DNA of 64,000 bases from Balneolaceae bacterium. GTDB lineage: Bacteria; Bacteroidota; Rhodothermia; Balneolales; Balneolaceae. The stretch is taken from positions 1,116,001 to 1,180,000 of the forward strand of contig CP051242.1 of assembly GCA_017795005.1 (NCBI GenBank), in the 5' to 3' direction. A program made the position numbers and the translations under genes. Shown here one piece after another: positions 1-8,432 of the stretch; the stretch's first letter is position 1, and the number at the start of each line of letters is the position of its first letter. The notes below the pieces were generated by a model that was not told the origin of the DNA, ran no database searches, and worked only from the letters and a program-made list of their open reading frames with translations.

Positions 1-1404
1 CTTCCGTAATGCATTTTCAATCTTTTTAGGATCCTGAGAGAAATAAGCACCGGTAAGTCCGTAATCGGTACTATTTGCAATTCGAAGAGCATCTTCGGTG
101 TCCTTCGCTTTGATGAAAGCTGTAACAGGACCAAAAATCTCTTCCTGAGCAATGCGTGCATTTTCATCCACATCAGCAAAAACTGTTGGTTCGATATAGT
201 AACCCGGATTTTCAGTATCCGCTAATTTTCCTCCAGCCATTAGCTTTGCTTCGGATTTCCCAATCTCGATATAGCTCATAATTTTATCTACAGCTTTTTG
301 ATTTACTACCGGACCGGAAGGGAAATTATCTTTCGCATCTCCAACTTTAAGTGCCTTTGTTTTCTCAACCACTTTCTGAAGTACTTCATCATAGACTGAT
401 TCCACCACAATAGTTCTGGAACCAGCAGAACATTTTTGTCCCTGAAATCCAAAAGATCCTTTCACGATTTCCTCAGCTGCTCTGTCCAGATCCGCATCTG
501 CATCTACAACAGTGGCATTTTTACCACCTAGCTCACATACCAGACGCTTTAAGAAATTTTGACCTTCAACCACTTTTCCGGCAATTTCTGCCATGTGTAG
601 TCCTACTGCTTTCGAACCTGTAAAACTAATGAACCGGGTTTTAGGACTGGTAGTCAGAGCCTCACCCACTTCAATGTTATCTCCGGTAACAAAGTTGAAT
701 ACACCTTTAGGTAATTCCACTTCCTCAAAAATTTCAGCAACGATATGCCCCATTTTTGGAGTATCAGGAGCTGGTTTAGCAACAACAGTATTTCCCGCTG
801 CAATTGGAGCAGCTGCCATTCCCAGGTAGATTGCAAAAGGGAAGTTCCATGGAGAAATCGAAACTCCGGCTCCAATAGGCATATAAATGGTTTTATTGGC
901 ATCGCCCCATGTATCTTTAACGGGCATCCCTTTATCCAAACGCATTGCTTCGTACGCGTAATAGATCAGGAAGTCGATTCCTTCAGCAGTATCTGCATCA
1001 GCTTCCAGGTAATTTTTACCGGCTTCGCTAATCATCCACGCATTTATTTCCATTCTGCGTCGCTTAACCACATTGGCAGCTTTAAGCAAATATTCAGCTC
1101 TTTCTTTAGCAGGAGTATACTGCCAGGTTTCGAATGCTTCCCAAGCCGAATCCAGTGCACCAAGTGCTTGCTCGGTACTAGCCATTTGAAAGGTGCCGAT
1201 TACTTCATTAGTATTTGATGGGTTATAACTTTCGAAGGTTCCGGAATCTCCTTTCACCCATTCGCCATTAATATATAAATCGTACTCTTGCCCGAAATTA
1301 GAGCGGGCATTTTCTAACGCTTTTTTTTGAGCAGAGTCTATGGTAGGATCAGAGAAGTCGAGATATTCTTCGTTTTTAAATTTTTCTAGTGTGATATCAG
1401 ACAT
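1..1404 (-). CDS. pruA: L-glutamate gamma-semialdehyde (1-pyrroline-5-carboxylate) dehydrogenase, C-terminus beyond window
   Basis: This aldehyde dehydrogenase oxidises glutamate semialdehyde/P5C to glutamate with NAD, the second step of proline breakdown, in the cytoplasm. Reading down from the ATG at 1404 gives 468 uninterrupted codons to the window edge, so the protein continues to the left. Visible family features are the SPWNFPF segment (residues 184-190), the FTGSK glycine motif near 261, the general-base Glu in CELGGK (E291) and the nucleophile Cys in GQKCSAG (C325). The long N-terminal region before residue 60 matches the RocA/P5CDH type rather than short ALDHs. No proline dehydrogenase is next to it on the visible side. 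It is divergent from gap, with a 246-base spacer. The ALDH family call is very safe; the P5C specificity is recalled from family resemblance. Confidence 0.9.
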   Translation of the reverse strand, partial: MSDITLEKFKNEEYLDFSDPTIDSAQKKALENARSNFGQEYDLYINGEWVKGDSGTFESYNPSNTNEVIGTFQMASTEQALGALDSAWEAFETWQYTPAKERAEYLLKAANVVKRRRMEINAWMISEAGKNYLEADADTAEGIDFLIYYAYEAMRLDKGMPVKDTWGDANKTIYMPIGAGVSISPWNFPFAIYLGMAAAPIAAGNTVVAKPAPDTPKMGHIVAEIFEEVELPKGVFNFVTGDNIEVGEALTTSPKTRFISFTGSKAVGLHMAEIAGKVVEGQNFLKRLVCELGGKNATVVDADADLDRAAEEIVKGSFGFQGQKCSAGSRTIVVESVYDEVLQKVVEKTKALKVGDAKDNFPSGPVVNQKAVDKIMSYIEIGKSEAKLMAGGKLADTENPGYYIEPTVFADVDENARIAQEEIFGPVTAFIKAKDTEDALRIANSTDYGLTGAYFSQDPKKIENALRK

Positions 1405-2649
<1,245 letters not shown>

Positions 2650-2671
2650 TTCTAAGAATCGATTCAAATTC

Positions 2672-2705
2672 AACCCTGCACATATTTTATGTGCGGGGTT
2701 TTTTT
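2672..2705 (+). terminator. intrinsic terminator of gap
   Basis: A 12-base stem (AACCCTGCACAT pairing with ATGTGCGGGGTT, one G-T pair) with a 5-base loop leads into a run of seven T. It lies 22 bases after the gap stop. The core CCCTGCACAT is shared with the dnaK terminator near 54588. Confidence 0.9.
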
Positions 2706-2797
2706 ATGCTCATAAGTTGTAAAAATGATTTGAGATGGTTGAGGCGAATAGCTGGCAGAAGTACCTTTATCAAAATTCAAATAAGACATTTCTTTCC

Positions 2798-3691
2798 ATG
2801 AAAAACACAGTCCTTTTATTCCTGGTATCAGCATTAATTATTGGTTGTTCTTCTCCAAAACAGCGGGCGCTTACTCTCGATACCGATCATCTTATTGAAG
2901 ACATTAGAATTCTTTCCTCTGATGAAATGCAAGGCCGGTTGGTTGGAACAGAAGGGAATGCAATGGCAAGAGAATACATAATTAACAGGTTTACGGAAGC
3001 TGAGCTTCCCGTATTTGATGGAAGTTATACTCATGACTTCAGCTTAGAACGACCGAATGGAAATACTGTGGAAGGAATCAATGTGATTGGAATGGTAGAA
3101 GGGTTGTCTGATTCTTTAATTGTTATTACAGCACATTATGATCATTTGGGAGTTAGAGACGGTTTGATTTTCAACGGTGCAGATGATAACGCTTCCGGCA
3201 CAGCGGCATTAATTGCAATAGCAGATTATTTCACGGGAACAACGCCGAATCATACGCTTATCTTTGCAGCGTTGGATGCTGAGGAGGGTGGATTAAACGG
3301 AGCCAGAGCTTTTGTAATGGATTCGGTTTTGATGGAAAGAGTGGTATTAAATATCAATATGGACATGATTTCCCAGAATGATAAAAATGAACTGTATGCT
3401 GTCGGAACTTATCACTACCCTGAATTGAAGACCATTTTGGAAACAATAGATACCGGAGAAATAAGTTTATTATTTGGTCACGATCGTCCCGAAGATCAGA
3501 ATCAGGATTGGACGTTTGCTTCTGATCACGCCCCGTTTCACAGGCTAGGAATTCCATTTATCTACTTTGGGGTAGAAGATCACGAACATTATCACCGTCC
3601 AACCGACACTTTTGAAACAATCCCTCAGGAATTTTACAAACAATCCGTTCAGGTCATTTTGAATGCTGTGATTGCAATGGATAACAACTAA
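2798..3691 (+). CDS. M28 family zinc aminopeptidase, lipoprotein
   Basis: This is a di-zinc exopeptidase of the peptidase M28 family, predicted to be membrane-anchored outside the cytoplasm. I start at the ATG at 2798 because it gives a lipoprotein signal at once: a hydrophobic stretch ending in LIIGC, with the lipid-modified Cys at residue 17. The frame is open to 2735 but the extra 21 residues would bury the signal. Metal-ligand motifs appear in order: HYDHLG (H113), GADDNASG (D130), DAEEGG (E162/E163), NINMDM (D189) and the final His in HYHRPTDT (H266). The 297-residue length fits a single M28 domain. The substrate is unknown. It is followed after 12 bases by another exported protein, so the two are probably co-transcribed. 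Confidence 0.9.
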   Translation: MKNTVLLFLVSALIIGCSSPKQRALTLDTDHLIEDIRILSSDEMQGRLVGTEGNAMAREYIINRFTEAELPVFDGSYTHDFSLERPNGNTVEGINVIGMVEGLSDSLIVITAHYDHLGVRDGLIFNGADDNASGTAALIAIADYFTGTTPNHTLIFAALDAEEGGLNGARAFVMDSVLMERVVLNINMDMISQNDKNELYAVGTYHYPELKTILETIDTGEISLLFGHDRPEDQNQDWTFASDHAPFHRLGIPFIYFGVEDHEHYHRPTDTFETIPQEFYKQSVQVILNAVIAMDNN

Positions 3692-3703
3692 ACCATCGAA
3701 AAA

Positions 3704-4285
3704 ATGAAATATTTAACACTACTCAGTTTGTTTCTTTTCCCTTTGTTAGTACATGCACAAACGTCAGTAGAAGATCAGATTAAATACGCTTTACTTGCAG
3801 CCCCGAGTGAATACAGGGAAGGTGCTACCGTGTATGGATTGGATGAAAATGAAGAACCAATCATTTTAAAAGAAGGCACTAACGAGTTTGTCTGTGTTGC
3901 AGATAACCCGAATACTAGGTTTCAGGTGTCTTGTTATCACAATAGTCTGGAACCTTTTATGAATCGTGGTAGAGAACTTAGAAAAGAAGGGAAAAATCCT
4001 CAGGAGATTTTTGATATTCGGGAACAGGAGGCGAGGAATGGAACACTTCAAATGCCGGACAGACCTGCAGCCCTACATGTGTATTATGGCGATAATGTAG
4101 GTTTTAATGCAGAGACAAATACCATGGAAGGGGCGAAATACAGATATGTGGTGTACATCCCTTTTGCAACTGAAGAGAGTACTGGGATCCCAATTCGTCC
4201 AAATGCACCCGGACATCCATGGTTAATGAATCCCGGAACTCATAGAGCTCATATTATGATAACTCCACAATATGTTGATCAATAG
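3704..4285 (+). CDS. exported protein of unknown function
   Basis: I do not recognise this 193-residue protein. It opens with a clear Sec signal peptide (MKYLTLLSLFLFPLLVHAQ, cleavage after AQ near residue 19) and has no lipobox or transmembrane segment, so it should be periplasmic or secreted. The mature part has two cysteines close together (FVCVADN and QVSCYHN, about 15 residues apart) that could form a disulfide, and an end rich in Pro, His and Tyr (RPNAPGHPWLMNPGTHRAHIMITPQ). It starts 12 bases after the M28 peptidase and is likely in the same operon. Confidence 0.75.
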   Translation: MKYLTLLSLFLFPLLVHAQTSVEDQIKYALLAAPSEYREGATVYGLDENEEPIILKEGTNEFVCVADNPNTRFQVSCYHNSLEPFMNRGRELRKEGKNPQEIFDIREQEARNGTLQMPDRPAALHVYYGDNVGFNAETNTMEGAKYRYVVYIPFATEESTGIPIRPNAPGHPWLMNPGTHRAHIMITPQYVDQ

Positions 4286-4290
4286 TTAGA

Positions 4291-4464
4291 TTAATAAAAC
4301 TTCTTGACGTAGCTGGTGCACTCTTTGCACTCTTTTCCGTCTTTTCGGGCTTCTTCTTCTGTTTCAAAACCCTGGGTTGAGTGTGCTTCTATATCACCAT
4401 CCTTATTAACTCTTCTCCATCTCCATTCTTCTTTAACGTCCTGATATAATTCACACTTAGCCAT
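4291..4464 (-). CDS. small DUF1508/YegP-like protein
   Basis: A 57-residue protein. From the ATG at 4464 it reads MAKCELYQDVKEEWRWRRVN followed by a GDIEAHSTQGF segment. This beta-hairpin pattern (a 'x-ELY-D-x-x-x-EWRWR' strand, then 'G-x-I-x-A-x-S-x-x-G-F') is what I know from the DUF1508 (YegP) family, which has no established biochemical role. Three late cysteines (CKECT near the end and C4) are unusual for that family. The frame is open upstream to 4530, but that extension resembles AT-rich leader, so I choose the internal ATG. It is convergent with the exported-protein gene, with only 5 bases between their ends. Confidence 0.6.
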   Translation of the reverse strand: MAKCELYQDVKEEWRWRRVNKDGDIEAHSTQGFETEEEARKDGKECKECTSYVKKFY

Positions 4465-4539
4465 ATATAACTTATTATTTTTTTGAATCTTATAAGTATA
4501 CAACATACAAAACAAGAGGCGGGAGGGCAAAAAAAGAGA

Positions 4540-4615
4540 ATTACGAATAGCAGAATAAAGAATTAGGAATAGGGATTTTAAACATCCTATTCCTAATTCA
4601 ACTATTCGTAATTAC
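4540..4615. repeat. long imperfect inverted repeat overlapping the end of the OsmC gene
   Basis: The outer arms read GAATTACGAATAG and CTATTCGTAATTAC. The inner arms read AATTAGGAATAGG and CCTATTCCTAATT around a short loop. The right arm supplies the last codons and stop of the OsmC gene. It may also act as a bidirectional stop, but no clean T-run follows. Confidence 0.8.
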
Positions 4616-5020
4616 AAAGTCGTAGCTGATTTCGGATCCTTTTTCCAAAGCTTTAGAGACGGAACAATATTTAGTGATGGATAAGTCTAAAGCTCGCTGT
4701 ACTTTCTTTTCATCTAAGTCGCCGGAAAGAATGAAATGCATATGAATAGTCTTGAATTCTGAATATCCTACGTCAAGCTTTTGCTTATCTCCATCTACTT
4801 CCACTGTTAGTGATTCCAGCTTCTGTTTTTGTTTTTCAAGAATAGAAATCACATCTATAGCACTACAGCCACCGATTCCGGCTAATAAAAGTTGCATAGG
4901 ACTCATTCCGCCTTCAAGTCCACCAATATTCGTTTTACCGTCAATACGGATATTTCCACCTTCTTCATTTCCTGCTTCCATGTGAAAATCTTTTCCAAGC
5001 CAGTTTACATCTACTTTCAT
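4598..5020 (-). CDS. OsmC/Ohr family protein (peroxide-reducing type)
   Basis: This is a 140-residue member of the OsmC family, small cytoplasmic thiol peroxidases that reduce organic hydroperoxides. The two redox cysteines expected for the family are present: C52 in AGIGGCSAIDV and C119 in KYCSVSKALEKG. The arrangement 'GGMSPMQLLLAG' before the first Cys and 'YC-S-V-S-K-A-L' around the second is typical of the YhfA-like OsmC branch. The last four residues (ITNS) and the stop are encoded inside an inverted repeat, which suggests the repeat replaced the original 3' end. The exact substrate is not visible. Confidence 0.88.
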   Translation of the reverse strand: MKVDVNWLGKDFHMEAGNEEGGNIRIDGKTNIGGLEGGMSPMQLLLAGIGGCSAIDVISILEKQKQKLESLTVEVDGDKQKLDVGYSEFKTIHMHFILSGDLDEKKVQRALDLSITKYCSVSKALEKGSEISYDFVITNS

Positions 5021-5611
5021 AATGATCCATTTTATTAAATTCGTTTGAAAGTAAGGGTTTTGAAATGAAGTTCAGATGAATTCTTTTTTAGTCGTCATCC
5101 TAATACCGTGAAAACGGGACGAAGGGTCTTAGTTATATCAATTTGTGATAATAATAAACTTTGTCATCCTGAGGATACTTCCGAAGGATCTAATCGGGTA
5201 TAGGCCTCTGCATAACTTTCATGAAACGCCACGTTTTTATTCCTTCCACTTTTGGATGGGCAAAAGTGGAGCAAAACCCACCGGCCGGGATTTATTCTGG
5301 GCAGATATTCTCCGCTTCAGGCAAATAATCAAATGTCCCGGTTTGCGGGACTGATTTTTTGCTTCTCTGAAGCTGTGATGAATATCTGCTATTCCTCCAT
5401 AACTCCAATGCCGGTTTTTTTTGGTCATCATGAACCTGTTTCAGAATCTTTACAAAAGCCTTTGTGAGGAGTGAATACGACGAAGCAGTCTCATAGATCA
5501 GATAAGAAACTCTCCGCTTGTAACAGACCTCCCCTGATTTCGAGTCAAAATCTGAGTTTCGATAAAGAGCCTCCCCTCCTTAGCTAAGGAGGGGATAGAG
5601 GGGAGGTTTGA
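5021..5611. other. intergenic region made of dispersed palindromic repeats
   Basis: I see no convincing gene here. The stretch is a mosaic of repeat modules also found near 7460-7824 and elsewhere: a GTCATCCTGAGGATACTTCC module (5162 and again 7482), a hairpin TCCACTTTTG/CAAAAGTGGA (5245-5270), a CCAATGCCGG module (about 5407 and 7465) and the long repeat that ends at 5616. Confidence 0.6.
5245..5270. repeat. perfect 10-bp hairpin
   Basis: TCCACTTTTG and CAAAAGTGGA flank a 6-base loop. A related hairpin (GTACTTTTGT/ACAAAAGTAC) lies at 50032-50055, so this looks like a recurring intergenic element. Confidence 0.7.
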
Positions 5612-5616
5612 AAAGT
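5441..5616. repeat. long direct repeat, copy 1
   Basis: Bases 5522-5616 are almost identical to 7731-7824, and similarity continues leftward more weakly to about 5441. The copy contains nested palindromes: a perfect inner one centred on CCTTAGCTAAGG and outer arms ACCTCCCCT/AGGGGAGGT. It forms the left border of the tRNA-Tyr segment. Confidence 0.85.
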
Positions 5617-5824
5617 AATTCAATCAGCAAAAAATTTAAACGAAGCTTCTTTTAACCTTAGAACGATTCTAAAAAACACCACAATTTTGGAATCTAAAAT
5701 TATCACCCCTAACTTTGAATGGAATTTTCAAACTATGAAACAGTTCGGATTACATATCAACCCAGATTTTGGAGGCACTAATTATTATGAGGTGTCATGG
5801 GAAAGGAGTACGTCCGGATTGTAA
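5612..5824 (+). pseudogene. possible gene remnant or small protein gene
   Basis: Seventy codons are open from just inside the repeat at 5612 to a TAA at 5822-5824. The reading has a protein-like composition (for example TPNFEWNFQTMKQFGLHINP, then DFGGTNYYEVSWE). No good start lies at the left end. A TTG at 5687 or an ATG at 5735 (29 residues) could begin a small protein. A strong terminator follows at 5853. I read it either as the 3' end of a gene cut off by the repeat or as a short real gene; I do not recognise the sequence. Confidence 0.35.
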
Positions 5825-5852
5825 CGAGTGGTAGATAATTACCAGGATTTTG

Positions 5853-5887
5853 AAGCCCGGACAATCTGTTGTTCGGGCTTTTTTTTT
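5853..5887 (+). terminator. intrinsic terminator upstream of tRNA-Tyr
   Basis: A 10-base stem AAGCCCGGAC/GTTCGGGCTT with an 8-base loop runs directly into a nine-base T run. The tRNA begins at the next base. It must end transcription of whatever lay upstream, which supports the idea that 5612-5824 is or was a gene. Confidence 0.85.
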
Positions 5888-5971
5888 GGGAGTACGCCAA
5901 AGTTGGAGAGTTGGACCGGACTGTAAATCCGGGGCTGAAAAGTTTAGCAGGTTCGAATCCTGCTATTCCCA
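5888..5971 (+). tRNA. tRNA-Tyr (anticodon GTA)
   Basis: The acceptor arms GGGAGTA and TATTCCC pair (one G-T) and are followed by discriminator A. The anticodon stem CCGGA/TCCGG holds loop CTGTAAA, giving anticodon GTA. A long variable arm of about 14 bases makes it a class II tRNA, as expected for bacterial tRNA-Tyr. The T arm is GCAGG-TTCGAAT-CCTGC. The CCA end is not encoded. The gene starts directly after a T run. Confidence 0.93.
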
Positions 5972-6042
5972 CAAACTATTAATAAAAAGATCGACGCTTA
6001 TGTTTTACAACAAAACGAATCCGCCGGAAACCGGCAATTTTT

Positions 6043-6189
6043 ATGAAATCGATACTACAAGGAAGGGAAGCTATACCTCTACCTGAACTGCTTATTGAAT
6101 AAATATTAACAAAAGCAGCCTGGGTTAATGCAGCTGGTTTCCCATCCAAAAAATCAAACGCATTAACTAAAAACGAAAGGCTGTTTTGA
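6043..6189 (+). pseudogene. possible small ORF broken by an in-frame TAA, coupled to the next gene
   Basis: From the ATG at 6043 the frame reads MKSILQGREAIPLPELLIE, then TAA (6100-6102), and then continues protein-like (ILTKAAWVNAAGFPSKKSNA) to TGA at 6187-6189. That TGA overlaps the TTG start of the following gene as TTGA, the layout of translationally coupled genes. This suggests a 48-codon partner gene that acquired a nonsense codon, or a 19-residue leader. The product is not recognised. Confidence 0.35.
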
Positions 6190-7145
6190 CACCTGCAGAA
6201 TACACATTTATAAAAGAGTGCCTTGGCATTCAAAAAGATTCATTTTACTACTACAAGGATAAGTACGCGCTGGAATTAGCACGTATACTTTGCCAACGAA
6301 ATGAAGAATTAAAAATCGGACAGCTTAAGCAGTCCAGGTTCTCATTTCTGTTGCAAAAGGAACCCGTCAAAAAAGTGGTTTCAGGTATAGGTAGAGATAC
6401 CATCACGTACAAAGATCTGGAAGAGGAGCATAACCTTAATGGAAAAGGTTTTAGCTATACCATTTCAGAATGGGGCGAGTATAAACGTCACCGGAATGAC
6501 AGCTATTTTCAAACCTCCAGACCTGGAATAAACCTTGTACTCCAACTTAACTTTGATGATATCCATAACCGACATTACAACGAACTTATTAACCCTGAAT
6601 CGGAAGATCACCCGTTTGCCTGTACGCTACATCCTGTATTGGTAAAAGGAGACTACACCATGTGCTGGGCAAGACTGGATATTTCCCTCGAGACCGGAGA
6701 GGTGCTGGTGGAAGAAATCCAGAACGACTGGCTTAGGGATACCAAATGGATGCTTGGGTACCTCGAGCGGTGGGAGAAGTCTGGCCGGGATTATACCAAA
6801 CACTGGCTGATGGAAAGAACTTCTCTTAAAAAGCTGAGGGAATATTATACCTTACTGCTTGAATCATATATTAAACTATGGGATGAAGCAATTCTTTGTC
6901 TGGTACTCAAGTTTAGTAAAGAAGAGCTGGGTGCCGATAAAATCTGGTACCATACCTTTGAAAGCGGGAAGTTTCTGAAAGGCTATGGAAATTACTCTCT
7001 GCCTCCAAAATCGGTATATACAAAACTTCCAAAGCGTTTTGGATTTACTGAAACGGAAGAGGCTCCGGAGTTTATAAAAAAGGAAGCTTTCCTGAAGAAA
7101 AAACTCCGCCGTAAAGCTTTGAGGTGGTTTACGATGGTTCTATAA
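6186..7145 (+). CDS. Trp/Tyr-rich protein of unknown function
   Basis: I do not recognise this 319-residue protein. It has no signal peptide or membrane segment and is rich in Trp, Tyr and Lys, with segments such as EEIQNDWLRDTKWMLGYLER near residues 177-196 and a very basic end (KKKLRRKALRW). The only plausible start is TTG at 6186, preceded five bases upstream by AAAGG; no ATG exists before the middle of the protein, and the frame is closed at 6168. It sits alone between two repeat clusters beside tRNA-Tyr, with a terminator after it, so it may be accessory. Length and codon pattern make it a real gene. Confidence 0.75.
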   Translation: MTPAEYTFIKECLGIQKDSFYYYKDKYALELARILCQRNEELKIGQLKQSRFSFLLQKEPVKKVVSGIGRDTITYKDLEEEHNLNGKGFSYTISEWGEYKRHRNDSYFQTSRPGINLVLQLNFDDIHNRHYNELINPESEDHPFACTLHPVLVKGDYTMCWARLDISLETGEVLVEEIQNDWLRDTKWMLGYLERWEKSGRDYTKHWLMERTSLKKLREYYTLLLESYIKLWDEAILCLVLKFSKEELGADKIWYHTFESGKFLKGYGNYSLPPKSVYTKLPKRFGFTETEEAPEFIKKEAFLKKKLRRKALRWFTMVL

Positions 7146-7148
7146 AAT

Positions 7149-7183
7149 AAAAGCCGTGGGTTTGAGTTTTTCTCACGGCTTTT
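7149..7183 (+). terminator. intrinsic terminator after the unknown gene
   Basis: AAAAGCCGTGGG pairs with CTCACGGCTTTT (one G-T pair) around a loop containing GAGTTTTT. The 3' arm ends in the T run. It begins 4 bases after the stop codon. Confidence 0.8.
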
Positions 7184-7837
7184 AAAACATTTGTTAGATA
7201 TCGGTATGAAAAGTACTGCTTTATTCACTTTCTCTACTTTTGTTCCGATACTGATCTTCATCAGCACAGGCGCCTGAACCAAAAACTCTCCGCTGCGAAA
7301 TCAGAATGGCGTTCGTGAAGAATCACCTGAATAAATCCAATGGTCCATGTTCATCTTATGGCATGAATTACGTTCTCCCGGTGTGGATTTATTCACCCTT
7401 TGGGTACGCTGATCCTTCTACTCTCTTTTCCCATTCTTATTTCTAATGCGGAATATTTTTCTCCAATGCCGGATTTTTTAGTCATCCTGAGGATACTTCC
7501 GAAGGATCTGCAAAACACGGTCCTCCCTCTGACTTCACGCAAGCGTGAAATCTGTCTCCCCTGTCTGCCGACAGGCAGGCCCCGAGGGGAGACACAGTAC
7601 GGCGCAAAAAGTCATCCTGAATACTGAATCTAGTTCAGCACAGGATCTTTAGAAAAGTCTTTGCGAGGAGTCCCGGGAATACGGGACGACGAAGCAATCT
7701 AATAGATCACATTAGAAACTCTCAGCCTTTAACAGACCTCCCCTGATTTCGAGTCAAATTCTGAGTTACGATAAAGAGCCTCCCCTCCTTAGCTAAGGAG
7801 GGGATAGAGGGGAGGTTGAAAAGTGTTCTCAGAGTAA
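7184..7837. other. intergenic repeat mosaic
   Basis: No gene is visible. The left third (7184-7440) shows nothing I can name. From about 7459 it consists of repeat modules also seen at 5162-5616, a CACGCAAGCGTGA palindrome near 7538 (related to one near 49725), a GTCTGCCGACAGGCAG hairpin near 7563, and the second long repeat copy. Confidence 0.55.
7645..7824. repeat. long direct repeat, copy 2
   Basis: Bases 7731-7824 match 5522-5616 almost base for base, in the same orientation, and weaker similarity extends left to about 7645. It carries the same nested palindromes. The two copies flank tRNA-Tyr and the unknown 319-residue gene. Confidence 0.85.
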
Positions 7838-8311
7838 TCACTCAATCCTCTTCATAGAAAACACTTCCGTTCTTGTCTCGCCATTTTGTATGAGGCGCAA
7901 CCGGATTTCCATTTCATTTTCGGATTTGAGCTCGAAAGACAATCCTTTCATTTCCAGTTTGGTATCAGAGAAGCTGATCATCTCAAACCGGACCATATCT
8001 TCTTTTTCTTCCCAGGAGGTTAAATCGGGATTAAAATGTTTGAGACGGATTCCGTTTTCGTCCAATAACAGGAATTCGTAAAAGACGATCTTCCCGTCTT
8101 TATAATGCCGGTACATTCCCATCATGGTGCCGTCTACAGGAAGTGACCAACTTTCCTCGGAAACTCCTCCAAAACCGTCTCCGACCCAAGTCCCGGCCAG
8201 CCATTGGTAATCCTCAATCCTGAACTCTGCGGATGTATTGGGTTCTGTTTCTAAAATAGGACTAAAAGAAAGTCCTGCTAAAAGGGTACATGCGATAATG
8301 ATGAATTTCAT
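7838..8311 (-). CDS. exported DUF6265-like protein
   Basis: A 157-residue protein with an N-terminal Sec signal (MKFIIIACTLLAGLSFS). After it comes the pattern I associate with DUF6265: 'DYQWLAGTWVGDGFGG', a Trp-rich start near residue 34, then 'GTMMGMYRHYKDGKIVFYEF'. Such proteins form a lipocalin-like beta barrel of unknown role. No lipobox is evident, so it is probably periplasmic. It ends next to the repeat copy at 7824 and is divergent from the AT-rich operon at 8433. Confidence 0.75.
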   Translation of the reverse strand: MKFIIIACTLLAGLSFSPILETEPNTSAEFRIEDYQWLAGTWVGDGFGGVSEESWSLPVDGTMMGMYRHYKDGKIVFYEFLLLDENGIRLKHFNPDLTSWEEKEDMVRFEMISFSDTKLEMKGLSFELKSENEMEIRLRLIQNGETRTEVFSMKRIE

Positions 8312-8432
8312 ACTGTGATTGGATTAGTTCATATTCACTAGTATGACAAATGGAAGGGGAGTGTGGGGACAGGTATTTTTTATTTAAAGAGTTATATGAT
8401 TGTTCAAATTTTATTAAAAATGACACTTACTT
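8312..8432. promoter_or_regulatory. divergent spacer that should hold the promoter of the four-gene operon
   Basis: This 121-base, AT-rich spacer separates the DUF6265-like gene from the methyltransferase operon. A decoy ATG at 8420 opens only seven codons. I cannot place promoter boxes with confidence. Confidence 0.3.

Noticed and set aside
1-1404. Short ORFs on both strands in the first 1.2 kb
   Set aside because: They are shadows of the aldehyde dehydrogenase gene, which reads without a stop from 1404 to the window edge.
5145-5467. Three ORFs of 64-71 codons within the repeat region
   Set aside because: They lie over palindromic repeat modules on both strands, with repetitive content and no family-like pattern.
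5979-6233. Minus-strand 84-codon ORF across the start of the unknown gene
   Set aside because: It is antisense to the coupled plus-strand reading, has no ribosome site, and its residues look like shadow translation.
7400-7627. 75-codon plus-strand ORF
   Set aside because: It translates the repeat mosaic, including a module found at 5162, so it is not a gene.
5441-7824. CRISPR or insertion sequence made of the repeated units
   Set aside because: Only two long copies exist about 2.2 kb apart, without regular spacing, transposase or terminal inverted repeats with target duplication.
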